The notes below the pieces were generated by a model, which did no database searches, was not told where the DNA came from, and was given only the letters and a program-made list of their open reading frames with translations. Positions 18,442-27,085 of a stretch of DNA of 64,000 nt are shown piece after piece (the first letter of the stretch is position 1; each line of letters starts with the position of its first letter). Both the position numbers and the translations under genes were made by a program. Origin of the DNA: Silanimonas sp. (lineage in GTDB: Bacteria; Pseudomonadota; Gammaproteobacteria; Xanthomonadales; Xanthomonadaceae); contig NZ_JAPZSC010000001.1 in assembly GCF_027531545.1 (NCBI RefSeq), positions 62,001-126,000 of the forward strand, read 5' to 3'.

Positions 18442-20592
18442 TCAGAACTTGCCGTAGTAGCCTTCCTTCAGCGCATCGAACAGGTTCGCGGCGGTGTGCA
18501 TCTCGCCGTCGTACTCGATCTGCTCGTTGCCCTTCACCTCGACCACGCTGCCGTCCTCGAGTTCGAAGCGGTAGGTCGTGTTCTCGAGGTCCTTCTCCTT
18601 CACCAGCACGCCCTGGAAGGCGGCGGGGTTGAAACGGAAGGTGGTGCAGCCCTTCAGGCCCTTCTCGTGGGCGTAGCGGTAGATGTCCTTGAAATCTTCG
18701 TACGGGAAGTCCGTCGGGACGTTCGCCGTCTTGGAGATCGAGGAGTCGATCCAGATCTGCGAGGCGGCCTGGATGTCGACGTGTTCCTTCGGCGAGATGT
18801 CGTCCGCGGCGATGAAGTAGTCCGGCAGCTTGGCTTCCGGGTCATCGCTGTAGGGCATCGCCTTGGGGTTCACCAGCTCGCGGTAGGCCAGCAGCTCGAA
18901 GCTGTAGACGTCCACCTTCTCCTTCGACTTCTTGCCTTCGCGGATCACGTTGCGCGAGTAGTGGTGCGCGAACGAGGGCTCGATGCCGTTGGAGGCGTTG
19001 TTGGCGAGCGAAAGCGAGATCGTGCCGGTCGGCGCGATCGAGCTGTGGTGGGTGAAGCGGGCGCCGGTGTCGGCGAGCTTCTGCACCAGCTCCGGCGCCA
19101 CGCCGGCGACGCGCTGCATGTAGCGGCTGTACTTGGCGTGCAGCAGGCGGCCCTTGATGGCATCGCCCACCTTGAAGCCGTCCTTCGCCATCTCCGGACG
19201 CTTGCGCAGCATCTCGGCGGTGACGGTGAAGTCCTCGTCCATGATCGGGGCCGGGCCCTTCTCCTCGGCGAGCGCCAGCGCCACTTCCCAGCCGGCGACG
19301 GCCATTTCGCGCGACACGGCTTCGGTGAACTCGCAGCTCTCCGGCGAGCCGTACTTCATGCGCAGCATGGTCATCGTCGAGCCGAGGCCGAGGAAGCCCA
19401 TGCCGTGGCGGCGCTTGCGCATGATCTCGATGCGCTGCTGCTCGAGCGGCAGGCCGTTCACTTCGACGACGTTGTCGAGCATGCGGGTGAACACGCGCAC
19501 GACTTCCTTGTATTCCTCCCAGTCGAAGCGCGCCTTGTCGGTGAACGGGTCGCGCACGAACTTGGTCAGGTTGACCGAGCCCAGCAGGCAAGCGCCGTAG
19601 GGCGGCAGCGGCTGCTCGCCGCAGGGGTTGGTCGCGCGGATCGCCTCGCAGAACCAGTTGTTGTTCATCTCATTGACGCGGTCGATGAGGATGAAGCCCG
19701 GCTCGGCGAAGTCGTAGGTGGACGTCATGATCATGTCCCACAGGCCGCGCGCCCGGGCGCGGCTGTAGACCCGGCACGCCACCATGCCGTCGTCGCGGCT
19801 CACGTAGCCCTTGCTGGTCGGCCAATCGCGCCAGATGACCTGGTTCGCGTCGGCGAGATCGATGTCGCCGACCTCCTTGTCGCTGATCGGGAACACCAGC
19901 GGCCACTCGGCGTCGCGGGCCACGGCGTCCATGAACTCGTCGGTGATCAGCAGCGAAAGGTTGAACTGGCGCAGGCGCCCGTCCTCGCGCTTGGCCTTGA
20001 TGAATTCCTTGACGTCCGGATGGCTGATCTCGAACGTGCCCATCTGCGCACCGCGGCGGCCGCCGGCCGACGAGACGGTGAAGCACATCTTGTCGTAGAT
20101 ATCCATGAAGCTCAGCGGGCCCGAGGTGTAGGCGCCGGCGCCGGCCACGAAGGCGCCACGCGGGCGCAGCGTCGAGAACTCGTAGCCGATGCCGCAGCCG
20201 GCCTTCAGCGTCAGGCCGGCTTCGTGGACCTTCTCGAGGATGCCGTCCATCGAATCGGGGATCGTGCCCGACACGGTGCAGTTGATCGTCGAGGTGGCGG
20301 GCTTGTGCTCCAGCGCACCGGCGTTGGACGTGATGCGGCCGGCGGGGATCACGCCGCGGCGCAGCGCCCACAGGAAGCGCTCGTACCAGTACTTCTGCTT
20401 CTCGACGTTCGGCTCGGCGTCGGCCAGGGCCTTGGCGACGCGGCGGTAGGTGCCGTCGATATCCGCATCGACCGGCTCGCCCTTCTTGGTCTTCAGGCGG
20501 TACTTCTTGTCCCAGATGTCCCAGGACGCCGGCTGCATGGCGATCTCCACCGGGCCTTCCGTCTTGACCGCTTCCAGGCGAACCGTGCTCAT
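18442..20592 (-). CDS. nrdJa: Adenosylcobalamin-dependent ribonucleotide reductase, catalytic component NrdJa
   Basis: 716 residues. It reduces ribonucleotides to deoxyribonucleotides using a B12-derived thiyl radical and needs no oxygen. Class II features are the active-site segment STINCTVSGTIPDSMDG, the glycine-rich GCGIGYEFSTLRPRGAFV, SSAGGRRGAQMGTFEISHP, and NPCGEQPLPPYGACLLGSVN carrying catalytic residues. The C-terminal redox cysteines are missing and are supplied by NrdJb. The start MSTVRLEAVK follows GAGGAGAGACGAGGA, a strong ribosome binding site. Upstream lie two candidate NrdR boxes. The stop region contains a duplicated GG[C/T]AAGTTCTGA. Confidence 0.93.
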   Translation of the reverse strand: MSTVRLEAVKTEGPVEIAMQPASWDIWDKKYRLKTKKGEPVDADIDGTYRRVAKALADAEPNVEKQKYWYERFLWALRRGVIPAGRITSNAGALEHKPATSTINCTVSGTIPDSMDGILEKVHEAGLTLKAGCGIGYEFSTLRPRGAFVAGAGAYTSGPLSFMDIYDKMCFTVSSAGGRRGAQMGTFEISHPDVKEFIKAKREDGRLRQFNLSLLITDEFMDAVARDAEWPLVFPISDKEVGDIDLADANQVIWRDWPTSKGYVSRDDGMVACRVYSRARARGLWDMIMTSTYDFAEPGFILIDRVNEMNNNWFCEAIRATNPCGEQPLPPYGACLLGSVNLTKFVRDPFTDKARFDWEEYKEVVRVFTRMLDNVVEVNGLPLEQQRIEIMRKRRHGMGFLGLGSTMTMLRMKYGSPESCEFTEAVSREMAVAGWEVALALAEEKGPAPIMDEDFTVTAEMLRKRPEMAKDGFKVGDAIKGRLLHAKYSRYMQRVAGVAPELVQKLADTGARFTHHSSIAPTGTISLSLANNASNGIEPSFAHHYSRNVIREGKKSKEKVDVYSFELLAYRELVNPKAMPYSDDPEAKLPDYFIAADDISPKEHVDIQAASQIWIDSSISKTANVPTDFPYEDFKDIYRYAHEKGLKGCTTFRFNPAAFQGVLVKEKDLENTTYRFELEDGSVVEVKGNEQIEYDGEMHTAANLFDALKEGYYGKF

Positions 20593-21028
20593 TCCTCGTC
20601 TCTCCTCCGCCCGGGGGGCGTCGTTATCGACCGGCTCGGCGCCGGGGCCTCGGAGACGGAAAGACGGCCGCCCTCGGCGCGATGCGCCGGCGGAACCCCG
20701 TTTTTCAGTCGACCTGCCCCATGACGAACCGTCCGGCCTGCGTCATCAGCTGTGTTCAAGCCCCAAAATCTTGGGGCCCCTCCCCGCCGGGACCCCAACA
20801 TGTAGGGCCGGCGGAGAACAACGGTACGCCCGCCCCCTACCCCTGTCAACGGATTTGAATGCCGCGCCGCGGCATCGCGATCGGCGGATTTTTCCGCTGC
20901 GTTTTCAATCGCTTGCGGGAATTCACGCGATCCATACGGACGGGGCCGAGCCCACCTCCGGCCCTTGCGGAAGACGTCCGGAATCCGCATCTATCGTGCT
21001 CATCGAACCCTTCGAGGACCGCCTGCGA
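20593..21028. promoter_or_regulatory. Divergent control region between nrdJa and the Deg protease gene
   Basis: This 436-base stretch has no gene. It holds the nrdJa leader with an inverted pair ATGACG/CGTCAT (20721-20726, 20741-20746), the tandem NrdR-like boxes, and the upstream region of the protease gene. I checked for a B12 riboswitch in the nrdJa leader and saw no B12 box. Exact promoters could not be placed. Confidence 0.5.
20761..20808 (-). promoter_or_regulatory. Candidate tandem NrdR operator upstream of nrdJa
   Basis: Two 16-base near-palindromes, CCCCAAAATCTTGGGG at 20761-20776 and CCCCAACATGTAGGGC at 20793-20808, start 32 bases apart, close to three helical turns. Both match the known NrdR-box consensus (acaCwAtATaTwGtgt) at most core positions, and the spacing fits the tandem NrdR boxes known upstream of ribonucleotide reductase genes. 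They lie about 170-215 bases above the nrdJa start. Motif matching was by eye. Confidence 0.5.
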
Positions 21029-22486
21029 ATGCGCCCCTTGCCCCTCCTCGCCTGCCTGCTCGCGACCGCCATCGGCGGCGGCCTGATCGCCCGCGGCCTC
21101 GCCCCGGCCCCGGTGCCCGCCGCCATCGCGAGCCCGGCCGCCCCGCCACTTGCGACGGCGGCCGCCCCCCCCGTCACCGCCGATACGCCGCGGAGCGTCG
21201 CCGCCCTGCCGGCCCTGCCCTCGCTGGCGCCGATGCTGGAAGGCGTCACCCCGGCGGTCGTGAACATCTACACGCGGCAGGTCGTCGAGGTGCAGAGCCC
21301 GCTGGCCGCCGACCCGTTCTTCCGCCGCTTCTTCGGCATGCCGGAAGGCCCGCAGCAGCGCGAGTCGCAGTCGCTGGGCTCCGGCGTGATCGTCGATGCG
21401 CAGCGCGGCTACGTGCTCACCAACCACCACGTCGTCGACAACGCCACCGAAGTGAGCGTGCAGCTGCACGACGGCCGCACCGTGGAAGCCGAGTTCATCG
21501 GCAGCGATCCGGGCACCGACGTCGCGCTGATCCGCATCCCGGCCGAGAACCTGCGCGCCCTGCCGCTGGCGAACTCGCAGAGCCTGCGCGTGGGCGATTT
21601 CGTCGTGGCCGTGGGCAATCCCTTCGGCCTCGGCCAGACCGTAACGTCGGGCATCGTCTCCGCCGTCGGCCGCAGCGGCCTCACCGGCCTCGGCTTCCAG
21701 GATTTCATCCAGACGGATGCCTCGATCAACCCGGGCAACTCCGGCGGCGCGCTGGTCAACCTGCGCGGCGAACTGGTGGGCATCAACACCGCCAGCTTCA
21801 ACCCGCGCGGCAGCGCGGCCGGCAACATCGGCCTCGGTTTCGCCATCCCCGCCAACCTCGCGCACGAGGTCATGCGCCAGCTGCTCGTCTACGGCGAAGT
21901 GAAGCGCGGCTCGCTCGGCATCGAGCTGGTCGATCTCACGCCGCGCTTCGCACAGGAGCTGGGCCTCGACGCGGCCGTGCGTGGCGCCATCGTCACCCGC
22001 GTGTACCGCAACGCCCCGGGCGAGGCCGCGGGCCTGCGGCCCGGCGACGTGGTCACCGCCATCAACGGCCAGCGCGTGGAGAGCGCGCAGGCGCTGCGCA
22101 ATGCCGAAGGCCTGCTGCCGGTGAACGAAGCGGCGGCACTCGACGTGCGCCGCGGCGCGCAAGCGCTGAAGCTTTCGGCCACCTTGCGCGAACAGCCCAA
22201 GCAGCTGCCGGGCGCCGACATCGACGCGCGTCTGGGCGGTGCCACGCTGGGCGAGCTGGCCGAAAAGTTCCGCCGCGGCGGCCTTGCCGGTGTCGCGGTG
22301 GTGAACGTGGCGCCGGACTCCCGCGCCGGCCAGAACGGCCTGATGCCGGGCGACCGCATCTACGGCGTCAACGGCCGCCGGGTCGACGATCTGCCCGCGT
22401 TGCGCAGCGCCCTCGCACAGCCGCCGACGCGGCTGATCCTGCGCGTGCAGCGCGGCGCGCAGCAGGGCGACCTCGAACTGCGCTGA
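21029..22486 (+). CDS. DegP/DegQ-family periplasmic serine protease
   Basis: 485 residues, a HtrA-type quality-control protease. The N-terminal hydrophobic signal is LLACLLATAIGGGLIARGLA. The trypsin-like domain has the catalytic His in TNHHVVDNA (near 132), Asp in GTDVALI (near 162) and Ser in NPGNSGGAL (near 238). Two PDZ domains follow, starting at about residues 280 (GSLGIELVDLTPRFAQELG) and 395 (LGGATLGELAEKF). The order with two PDZ domains fits DegP/DegQ/MucD rather than DegS. The ATG at 21029 puts the signal at the N-terminus. It is divergent from nrdJa and followed by a hairpin at 22501. Confidence 0.92.
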   Translation: MRPLPLLACLLATAIGGGLIARGLAPAPVPAAIASPAAPPLATAAAPPVTADTPRSVAALPALPSLAPMLEGVTPAVVNIYTRQVVEVQSPLAADPFFRRFFGMPEGPQQRESQSLGSGVIVDAQRGYVLTNHHVVDNATEVSVQLHDGRTVEAEFIGSDPGTDVALIRIPAENLRALPLANSQSLRVGDFVVAVGNPFGLGQTVTSGIVSAVGRSGLTGLGFQDFIQTDASINPGNSGGALVNLRGELVGINTASFNPRGSAAGNIGLGFAIPANLAHEVMRQLLVYGEVKRGSLGIELVDLTPRFAQELGLDAAVRGAIVTRVYRNAPGEAAGLRPGDVVTAINGQRVESAQALRNAEGLLPVNEAAALDVRRGAQALKLSATLREQPKQLPGADIDARLGGATLGELAEKFRRGGLAGVAVVNVAPDSRAGQNGLMPGDRIYGVNGRRVDDLPALRSALAQPPTRLILRVQRGAQQGDLELR

Positions 22487-22500
22487 GCCGGCGGCCAAGG

Positions 22501-22526
22501 CGGGCCTCGCCGAACCGCGAGGCCCG
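22501..22526 (+). terminator. Terminator-like hairpin after the Deg protease
   Basis: CGGGCCTCGC, loop CGAACC, GCGAGGCCCG: a perfect 10-bp GC-rich stem 14 bases after the protease stop. The bases that follow are only mildly T-rich (GCTTCACGCCTT). Confidence 0.5.
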
Positions 22527-22556
22527 GCTTCACGCCTTCTGGAGGACAATGCGCGG

Positions 22557-23300
22557 ATGACGACCATCCGCGCCATCAGCTTCGACCTCGACGACACCCT
22601 GTGGCCGATCTGGCCGGTGATCGAGCGCGCCGAAGCCGCCCTGCACGCCTACCTCGACGCCCACTGCCCGCGCACCGCCGCGGCCTATCCGCTGCCGCGC
22701 ATGCGCGCGCTGCGCGAGCAGGTGGCGCACGAGCACCCGCACCTCGCCCACGACTTCACCGCGCAGCGCCTGATCTGCCTCGAGCGCGCCCTGACGGAGG
22801 GCGGCGAAGACCTCGCCCACGCCCGCCCGGCCTTCGAGGCGCTGTACCTCGAGCGCAACCACGTGACGTTCTACGACGACGCGCTCCCGGCGCTCGACGC
22901 CCTCGGCGCGCGCTTCGTCCTCGCCTCGCTGACGAACGGCAACGCCGACCTGCACCGCATCGGCATCGCCGATCGCTTCGCGGTGCGCGTCGCGGCCCGC
23001 GAGATGGGCATGGCCAAGCCCGAGCGCGGCATCTTCGAACACACGGTGCGCGCGCTCGACGTGGCCCACGCCGAAGTGCTGCACGTCGGCGACGACCCCT
23101 GGCTGGATGTGGACGGCGCCGCGCGCGCCGGGCTGCGCACCTGCTGGGTGAACCGGCACGGCGCCGCGTGGCCGGCCGAACTGCCACCGCCGGATCTCGA
23201 GGTGGCCACGCTGGACGCGCTGTTGGCGGCCCTCGAGCCTGATGGCCGCCTTGCGGCAGCGCGGCAAGCCACACCCGGCGAACCCGTTAAGCTCGGCTGA
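22557..23300 (+). CDS. HAD-family hydrolase, YigB-like
   Basis: 247 residues. Motifs: FDLDDTLWP (residues 10-18), SLTNGNAD (II), MAKPERGIF (III Lys) and HVGDDPWLDVDGA (IV). This is a subfamily IA phosphatase with a helical cap. The overall pattern and length resemble YigB, a flavin-pathway or FMN phosphatase in E. coli, but assignment of substrate by motif alone is weak. The ATG at 22557 follows GGAGG at 22542-22546. The downstream aminopeptidase starts 34 bases after the stop. Confidence 0.8.
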   Translation: MTTIRAISFDLDDTLWPIWPVIERAEAALHAYLDAHCPRTAAAYPLPRMRALREQVAHEHPHLAHDFTAQRLICLERALTEGGEDLAHARPAFEALYLERNHVTFYDDALPALDALGARFVLASLTNGNADLHRIGIADRFAVRVAAREMGMAKPERGIFEHTVRALDVAHAEVLHVGDDPWLDVDGAARAGLRTCWVNRHGAAWPAELPPPDLEVATLDALLAALEPDGRLAAARQATPGEPVKLG

Positions 23301-23333
23301 TCCCCGCTCCACGTCGCGTCGATTCCGCCACCC

Positions 23334-24716
23334 ATGTCGCTTCCCACCTGCTTCGTCCCGGCCGATGCCCCGGCCCTGCCGCTCCACCTCGTCGACGCCG
23401 CGCGCTTCCCGGCTTGGAAGGCGGCCCAGCCCTCTGCCGCGCAGGCCTGGATCGACGCCCACGGCTTCAAGGGCGATGCGCTCACCCAGCTGGTGATCCC
23501 CGGCGCCAATGGCGCGCCAGCGGCCGCCGTCGCCGGGATTGGTGACCCGCAGGACCCGGCCAGCCTCGGCCACCTGCCCTCGATGCTGCCGCCGATCGCC
23601 TTCCGCATCGCCGACGACAGCCCGGTGGCCGTTTCGTCGGATCGCGCCCTGCTCGGCTGGGGCCTCGGCGCCTACAAGTTCGCCCGCTACCTGAAGTCGG
23701 TGAAGCCGACCGCGAAGCTCGCCATCGACGCGGGCTCGCAGGCAGAGACGCTGGCCCTGCTGGCCGCGTCGATCCTGACGCGCGACCTCGTCAACACGCC
23801 GACCGAGCACATGGGGCCGGACGAGCTCGAGGCCACGGTGAACGCCCTCGCGTCGTCGCATGGCGCGGGCTTCCGAAGCGTGCGCGGGCCCGAACTGCTG
23901 GCCCAGAACTTCCCCGCCATCCATGCCGTGGGCCGCGCCAGCCATCGCGCGCCGCGACTGATCGAGCTCACGCACGGCGACGCGTCGCTGCCGCACCTCG
24001 TGATCGTCGGCAAGGGCGTGTGCTTCGACACCGGCGGCCTCGACGTGAAGCCGCCGGACGGCATGCGCAACATGAAGAAGGACATGGGCGGCGCCGCGCA
24101 TGCGATCGCGCTGGCGCGCCTCGTGCTCGAGCGCGCACTGCCCGTGCGCCTCACCCTGCTGGTGCCAGCCGTGGAGAACGCGCTGGGCCCGGACGCCTAC
24201 CGCCCCGGCGAAGTGATCGCCACGCGCGCCGGCCTGAGCGTCGAGATCGACAACACCGATGCCGAAGGCCGCGTCATCCTCTGCGATGCGCTCACCTACG
24301 CCGCCGAGCAGTCGCCGGCGCTGGTGATGGACTTCGCCACGCTCACCGGCGCGGCGCGCATCGCGCTGGGCCCCGACCTGCCCGCGCTGTTCTGCAACCG
24401 CGACGACCTCGCCGCGACCTACCTCGACGCGGGCGCCGAGCAGCGCGACCCGCTGTGGCGGATGCCGCTGTGGCGGCCGTACCACAGCTACCTGAAGTCG
24501 GGCATCGCCGACATGGCCAACTCGGGCGCTTCGCGGATGGCGGGATGTGTGACGGCCGCCCTCTATCTCGAGCGGTTCATCCCCGATGCTCAGCCGTGGA
24601 CGCACGTCGACGTGTATTCCTGGAACGACGCCGACCGCCCGGGCAAGCCCGCCGGCGGCGAGGCCCAGGGCCTGCGCGCCGCGTGGTGCTTCCTGAAACG
24701 CCGGTTCGCCCCCTAA
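23334..24716 (+). CDS. Leucyl aminopeptidase family (M17) metallopeptidase
   Basis: 460 residues, cytosolic dinuclear metal aminopeptidase. The C-terminal catalytic domain contains GKGVCFDTGGLDVKP (metal-binding Lys and Asp), MKKDMGGAAHAIALA, VEIDNTDAEGRVILCDAL (the M17 signature NTDAEGR) and FATLTGAARIALG. Its N-terminal domain is shorter and unlike E. coli PepA, fitting the PepB-like or generic leucyl aminopeptidase subgroup. It removes N-terminal residues from peptides, probably in general peptide turnover. It lies in a run of same-strand genes with HAD hydrolase upstream and HDOD protein downstream. Confidence 0.9.
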   Translation: MSLPTCFVPADAPALPLHLVDAARFPAWKAAQPSAAQAWIDAHGFKGDALTQLVIPGANGAPAAAVAGIGDPQDPASLGHLPSMLPPIAFRIADDSPVAVSSDRALLGWGLGAYKFARYLKSVKPTAKLAIDAGSQAETLALLAASILTRDLVNTPTEHMGPDELEATVNALASSHGAGFRSVRGPELLAQNFPAIHAVGRASHRAPRLIELTHGDASLPHLVIVGKGVCFDTGGLDVKPPDGMRNMKKDMGGAAHAIALARLVLERALPVRLTLLVPAVENALGPDAYRPGEVIATRAGLSVEIDNTDAEGRVILCDALTYAAEQSPALVMDFATLTGAARIALGPDLPALFCNRDDLAATYLDAGAEQRDPLWRMPLWRPYHSYLKSGIADMANSGASRMAGCVTAALYLERFIPDAQPWTHVDVYSWNDADRPGKPAGGEAQGLRAAWCFLKRRFAP

Positions 24717-24748
24717 GCTGCACCCACCACGCCAGGACGGAGCCCGCC

Positions 24749-25582
24749 ATGCACGTGCAGAAGATGCTCGAACAGGCCCACCAGCTGCCGTCGATCCCCA
24801 AGGTCGTGCAGGAGCTGCTGCGCGACTTCGACGACCCGAACGTCGACGCCGGCAAAATCGCCGCCAAGCTGCAGCTCGACCAGGCACTCACCGCGAAGGT
24901 GCTTCGCCTGGCGAACTCCTCCTTCTACGGCGGCACGCGCAAGGTCAGCTCGGTCAACGATGCGGTGGTGCTGCTCGGCGTCGATTCGCTGCGGACGATG
25001 GTGGCCGCGGGCGGCGTGGTGGCGGCCTTCAAGGCCCCCGAGGGCTTCGACCTGCGCGCGTTCTGGCGCAAGAGCTTCATGGTGGCGGGCCTGTGCCGCT
25101 GGCTGGTAAAGCGCGGCAAGCTGCGCAACCTCAACGCCGAAACCGCCTTCACCGCCGGCCTGCTGCATGACGTGGGCAACCTGCTGATGCACGCCCTCGA
25201 CGGCGAGCGCATGCGCGAAGTCGATGCCGCGGTCGCCGCCGGCGCGCCGCGCGGCGACACCGAACAGATGATCCTCGGCTACACCTCGGTGGAAATCGGC
25301 GGTGCGCTCGCCAGCCATTGGCATTTCCCCGACGCGCTGTGCGAGGCGGTGGTGAACCAGGCGGCACCGATGGCCGCGAGGGTGCCCAGCGAGTACGCCG
25401 GCCTCGTGCATGTCGCCCGGGCCTGCCACCTGCTCGTCATCGGCAAGCAGCCGCTCGATCGCCTCTTTTCCAGCGCAGCGGCGCCGGTCGCCTCGTGGCT
25501 GGAGCTGGAGCAGGAAACGCTCGAGGAGCACTGGGACGAGGTCGCGGCCCTCGGCAACGACATGGACGCCCTGCTCGACTGA
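24749..25582 (+). CDS. HDOD domain protein
   Basis: 277 residues. The HDOD domain spans most of the protein: LPSIPKVVQELLRDFDDP, KLQLDQALTAKVLRLANSSF, VNDAVVLLGVDSLRTMV, FTAGLLHDVGNLLMH. HDOD proteins are HD-domain relatives that usually lack phosphodiesterase residues and act as signalling scaffolds, several in Xanthomonas and Pseudomonas linked to c-di-GMP or motility control. That role is inferred for this one. The start is preceded by GGACGGAG. It ends 30 bases before the convergent prmC stop. Confidence 0.85.
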   Translation: MHVQKMLEQAHQLPSIPKVVQELLRDFDDPNVDAGKIAAKLQLDQALTAKVLRLANSSFYGGTRKVSSVNDAVVLLGVDSLRTMVAAGGVVAAFKAPEGFDLRAFWRKSFMVAGLCRWLVKRGKLRNLNAETAFTAGLLHDVGNLLMHALDGERMREVDAAVAAGAPRGDTEQMILGYTSVEIGGALASHWHFPDALCEAVVNQAAPMAARVPSEYAGLVHVARACHLLVIGKQPLDRLFSSAAAPVASWLELEQETLEEHWDEVAALGNDMDALLD

Positions 25583-25612
25583 TAGCCGGGCGTCACCCCG
25601 ACAGGGCGCCGC

Positions 25613-26473
25613 TCACGCGGGATGGCGCCCCAGCGTGATCCGGTCGCGACCTTCGAGGTCGCGTTCCGTCCCGATCTCGATGAAGCCTCCCGCGTCGAAG
25701 AGCGCGCGCACTGCCGCGCCCTGCTGCCAACCGTGCTCGACCAACAGCCATCCGCCCGGCCGAAGGTGTGCCGGGGCATCGCGCACGATGAGTCGCAGGT
25801 CGTCGAGGCCGTCGGCACCCGAGGCCAGTGCACTGCGCGGCTCGAAGCGCAGGTCGCCTTCGGCGAGATGCGGATCGTCGGCCTCGATGTAGGGCGGGTT
25901 GCTGGCGATCAGGTCGAAGCGCTCGCCGGCGACTGGCGCGAACCACGCGCCTTCGCGCACCTCGACGCGTGCCGCGAGGCCGAGACGATCGGCATTGCGC
26001 CGGGCCACCGTGGCGGCACCCGGGCTGAGGTCTACCGCCACAACGTTCGCCCGCGGCCGCTCGGTCGCCAGCGCCAGTGCGATCGCGCCGGTGCCGGTGC
26101 CAAGGTCGAGCAGACGCAGCGGCCGATCGTTCGGCAGCCGCGCCAGCGCCTGCTCCACCAGGCACTCGGTGTCGGCGCGCGGGATCAGCGTGTCGGGCGT
26201 GACCTCGAGGTCGAAGCGCCAGAAGCCCCGCTGGCCGACGAGGTAGGCCACGGGCTCGCCGGCCCGGCGCCGGGCAACCAGTGCGTCGAAACACGCGGCA
26301 GCGGCCGCGTCGAGCGGATCACCGGCATGGGTGAACAGCCACGTGCGGTCCTTGCCCAGCACGTGGGCGAGGAGGATCTCGGCGTCGGCGCGAGCCTCGG
26401 CGGCGTCGTTGGGCGCCGCGGACACCAGCGTCGCCGCCGCCTCGCGGACCGCCACCCCGACGCTCAGGACCAT
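25613..26473 (-). CDS. prmC: Release factor glutamine N5-methyltransferase
   Basis: 286 residues. It methylates the Gln of the GGQ motif of peptide chain release factors using SAM. The N-terminal helical domain contains [20 protein letters not shown] and [18 protein letters not shown]. The SAM-binding motif is [16 protein letters not shown] and the catalytic NPPY is in [13 protein letters not shown]. The ATG at 26473 is chosen because it gives the family length; an upstream start adds 17 basic residues. It overlaps the stop of the Pycsar-like gene by 10 bases. prfA, the common neighbour, is not here. Confidence 0.93.
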   Translation of the reverse strand: MVLSVGVAVREAAATLVSAAPNDAAEARADAEILLAHVLGKDRTWLFTHAGDPLDAAAAACFDALVARRRAGEPVAYLVGQRGFWRFDLEVTPDTLIPRADTECLVEQALARLPNDRPLRLLDLGTGTGAIALALATERPRANVVAVDLSPGAATVARRNADRLGLAARVEVREGAWFAPVAGERFDLIASNPPYIEADDPHLAEGDLRFEPRSALASGADGLDDLRLIVRDAPAHLRPGGWLLVEHGWQQGAAVRALFDAGGFIEIGTERDLEGRDRITLGRHPA

Positions 26474-27027
26474 CCGCCCAACGCGCGCACGAGCTGCACG
26501 CCGCAGGCACCGACGAAGCCGCACAGGGAGCTCAGGTAGGCCCCGCGCAGGTAGCGGTACTTGTGGTGCGAGAGGTACCAGCCCAGCGAATAGACGTCCT
26601 TCGCCATCGTCGCGTAGACGCTGCCGTCGGGCTTGAGCGAGCGCTCGATCTCATCGAGGAAGCGATCCTTCGTCAGTTCCGCGAAGTGGCCGAAGAACAG
26701 CAGGTTGAACTGCGGCGGGAGCGGTGCATCGGGGCTGGGCAAGCGGAGCGGGCGGTACTTCGGCAGCACGGCCAGCACGGCGAGGAACAGCGCCAGCAGG
26801 GTGAACACCGCCAGCACCATCATCGCGTGGCGCAGCTCGGGGTCGTTGAGGCGCGCGAGGCTGAGCGTCAGCACCACGGAGGACACCGTGATCACGATGT
26901 TGGCCTTGGTGTCGGCCATCGCCGACAGGTGCACGTGGTGCTGCTGCGTGGTGCGCAGCAGGTTGTCGCTGGTGTTGCGTTCCGGAATGCCCTCGAATCG
27001 GGCCCGGTCTTCCCCTGGCGTCGCCAT
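26464..27027 (-). CDS. Pycsar-effector-like membrane protein (PycTM/DUF5706)
   Basis: 187 residues. The N-terminal helix [20 protein letters not shown] leads into membrane segments at about 42-62 and 68-90 ([20 protein letters not shown]), then a cytosolic helical part ([14 protein letters not shown]) and a third hydrophobic stretch near 162-181. This is the pattern of the Pycsar TM effector family, in which cyclic UMP or CMP triggers membrane disruption during phage infection. No uridylate or cytidylate cyclase gene (PycC) is adjacent; neighbours are prmC and ahpF. So it is an orphan relative; a housekeeping membrane role is equally possible. It is translationally coupled to prmC by a 10-base overlap. 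Confidence 0.7.
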   Translation of the reverse strand: MATPGEDRARFEGIPERNTSDNLLRTTQQHHVHLSAMADTKANIVITVSSVVLTLSLARLNDPELRHAMMVLAVFTLLALFLAVLAVLPKYRPLRLPSPDAPLPPQFNLLFFGHFAELTKDRFLDEIERSLKPDGSVYATMAKDVYSLGWYLSHHKYRYLRGAYLSSLCGFVGACGVQLVRALGGWS

Positions 27028-27085
27028 CGTCCCCTCCCCCGGTCGGACGAAGGGGATGATAGCGGGCGGCCCGCCCCGCCCGCGC

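Noticed and set aside
17215-20724. 1169-codon open frame on the plus strand opposite nrdJa and nrdJb
   Set aside because: Antisense to NrdJa, NrdJb and the histone-like gene, whose motifs are unmistakable. The translation is Asp/Val/Arg/Leu-rich noise.
20593-20760. B12 riboswitch in the nrdJa leader
   Set aside because: No B12 box or conserved cobalamin riboswitch core is visible.
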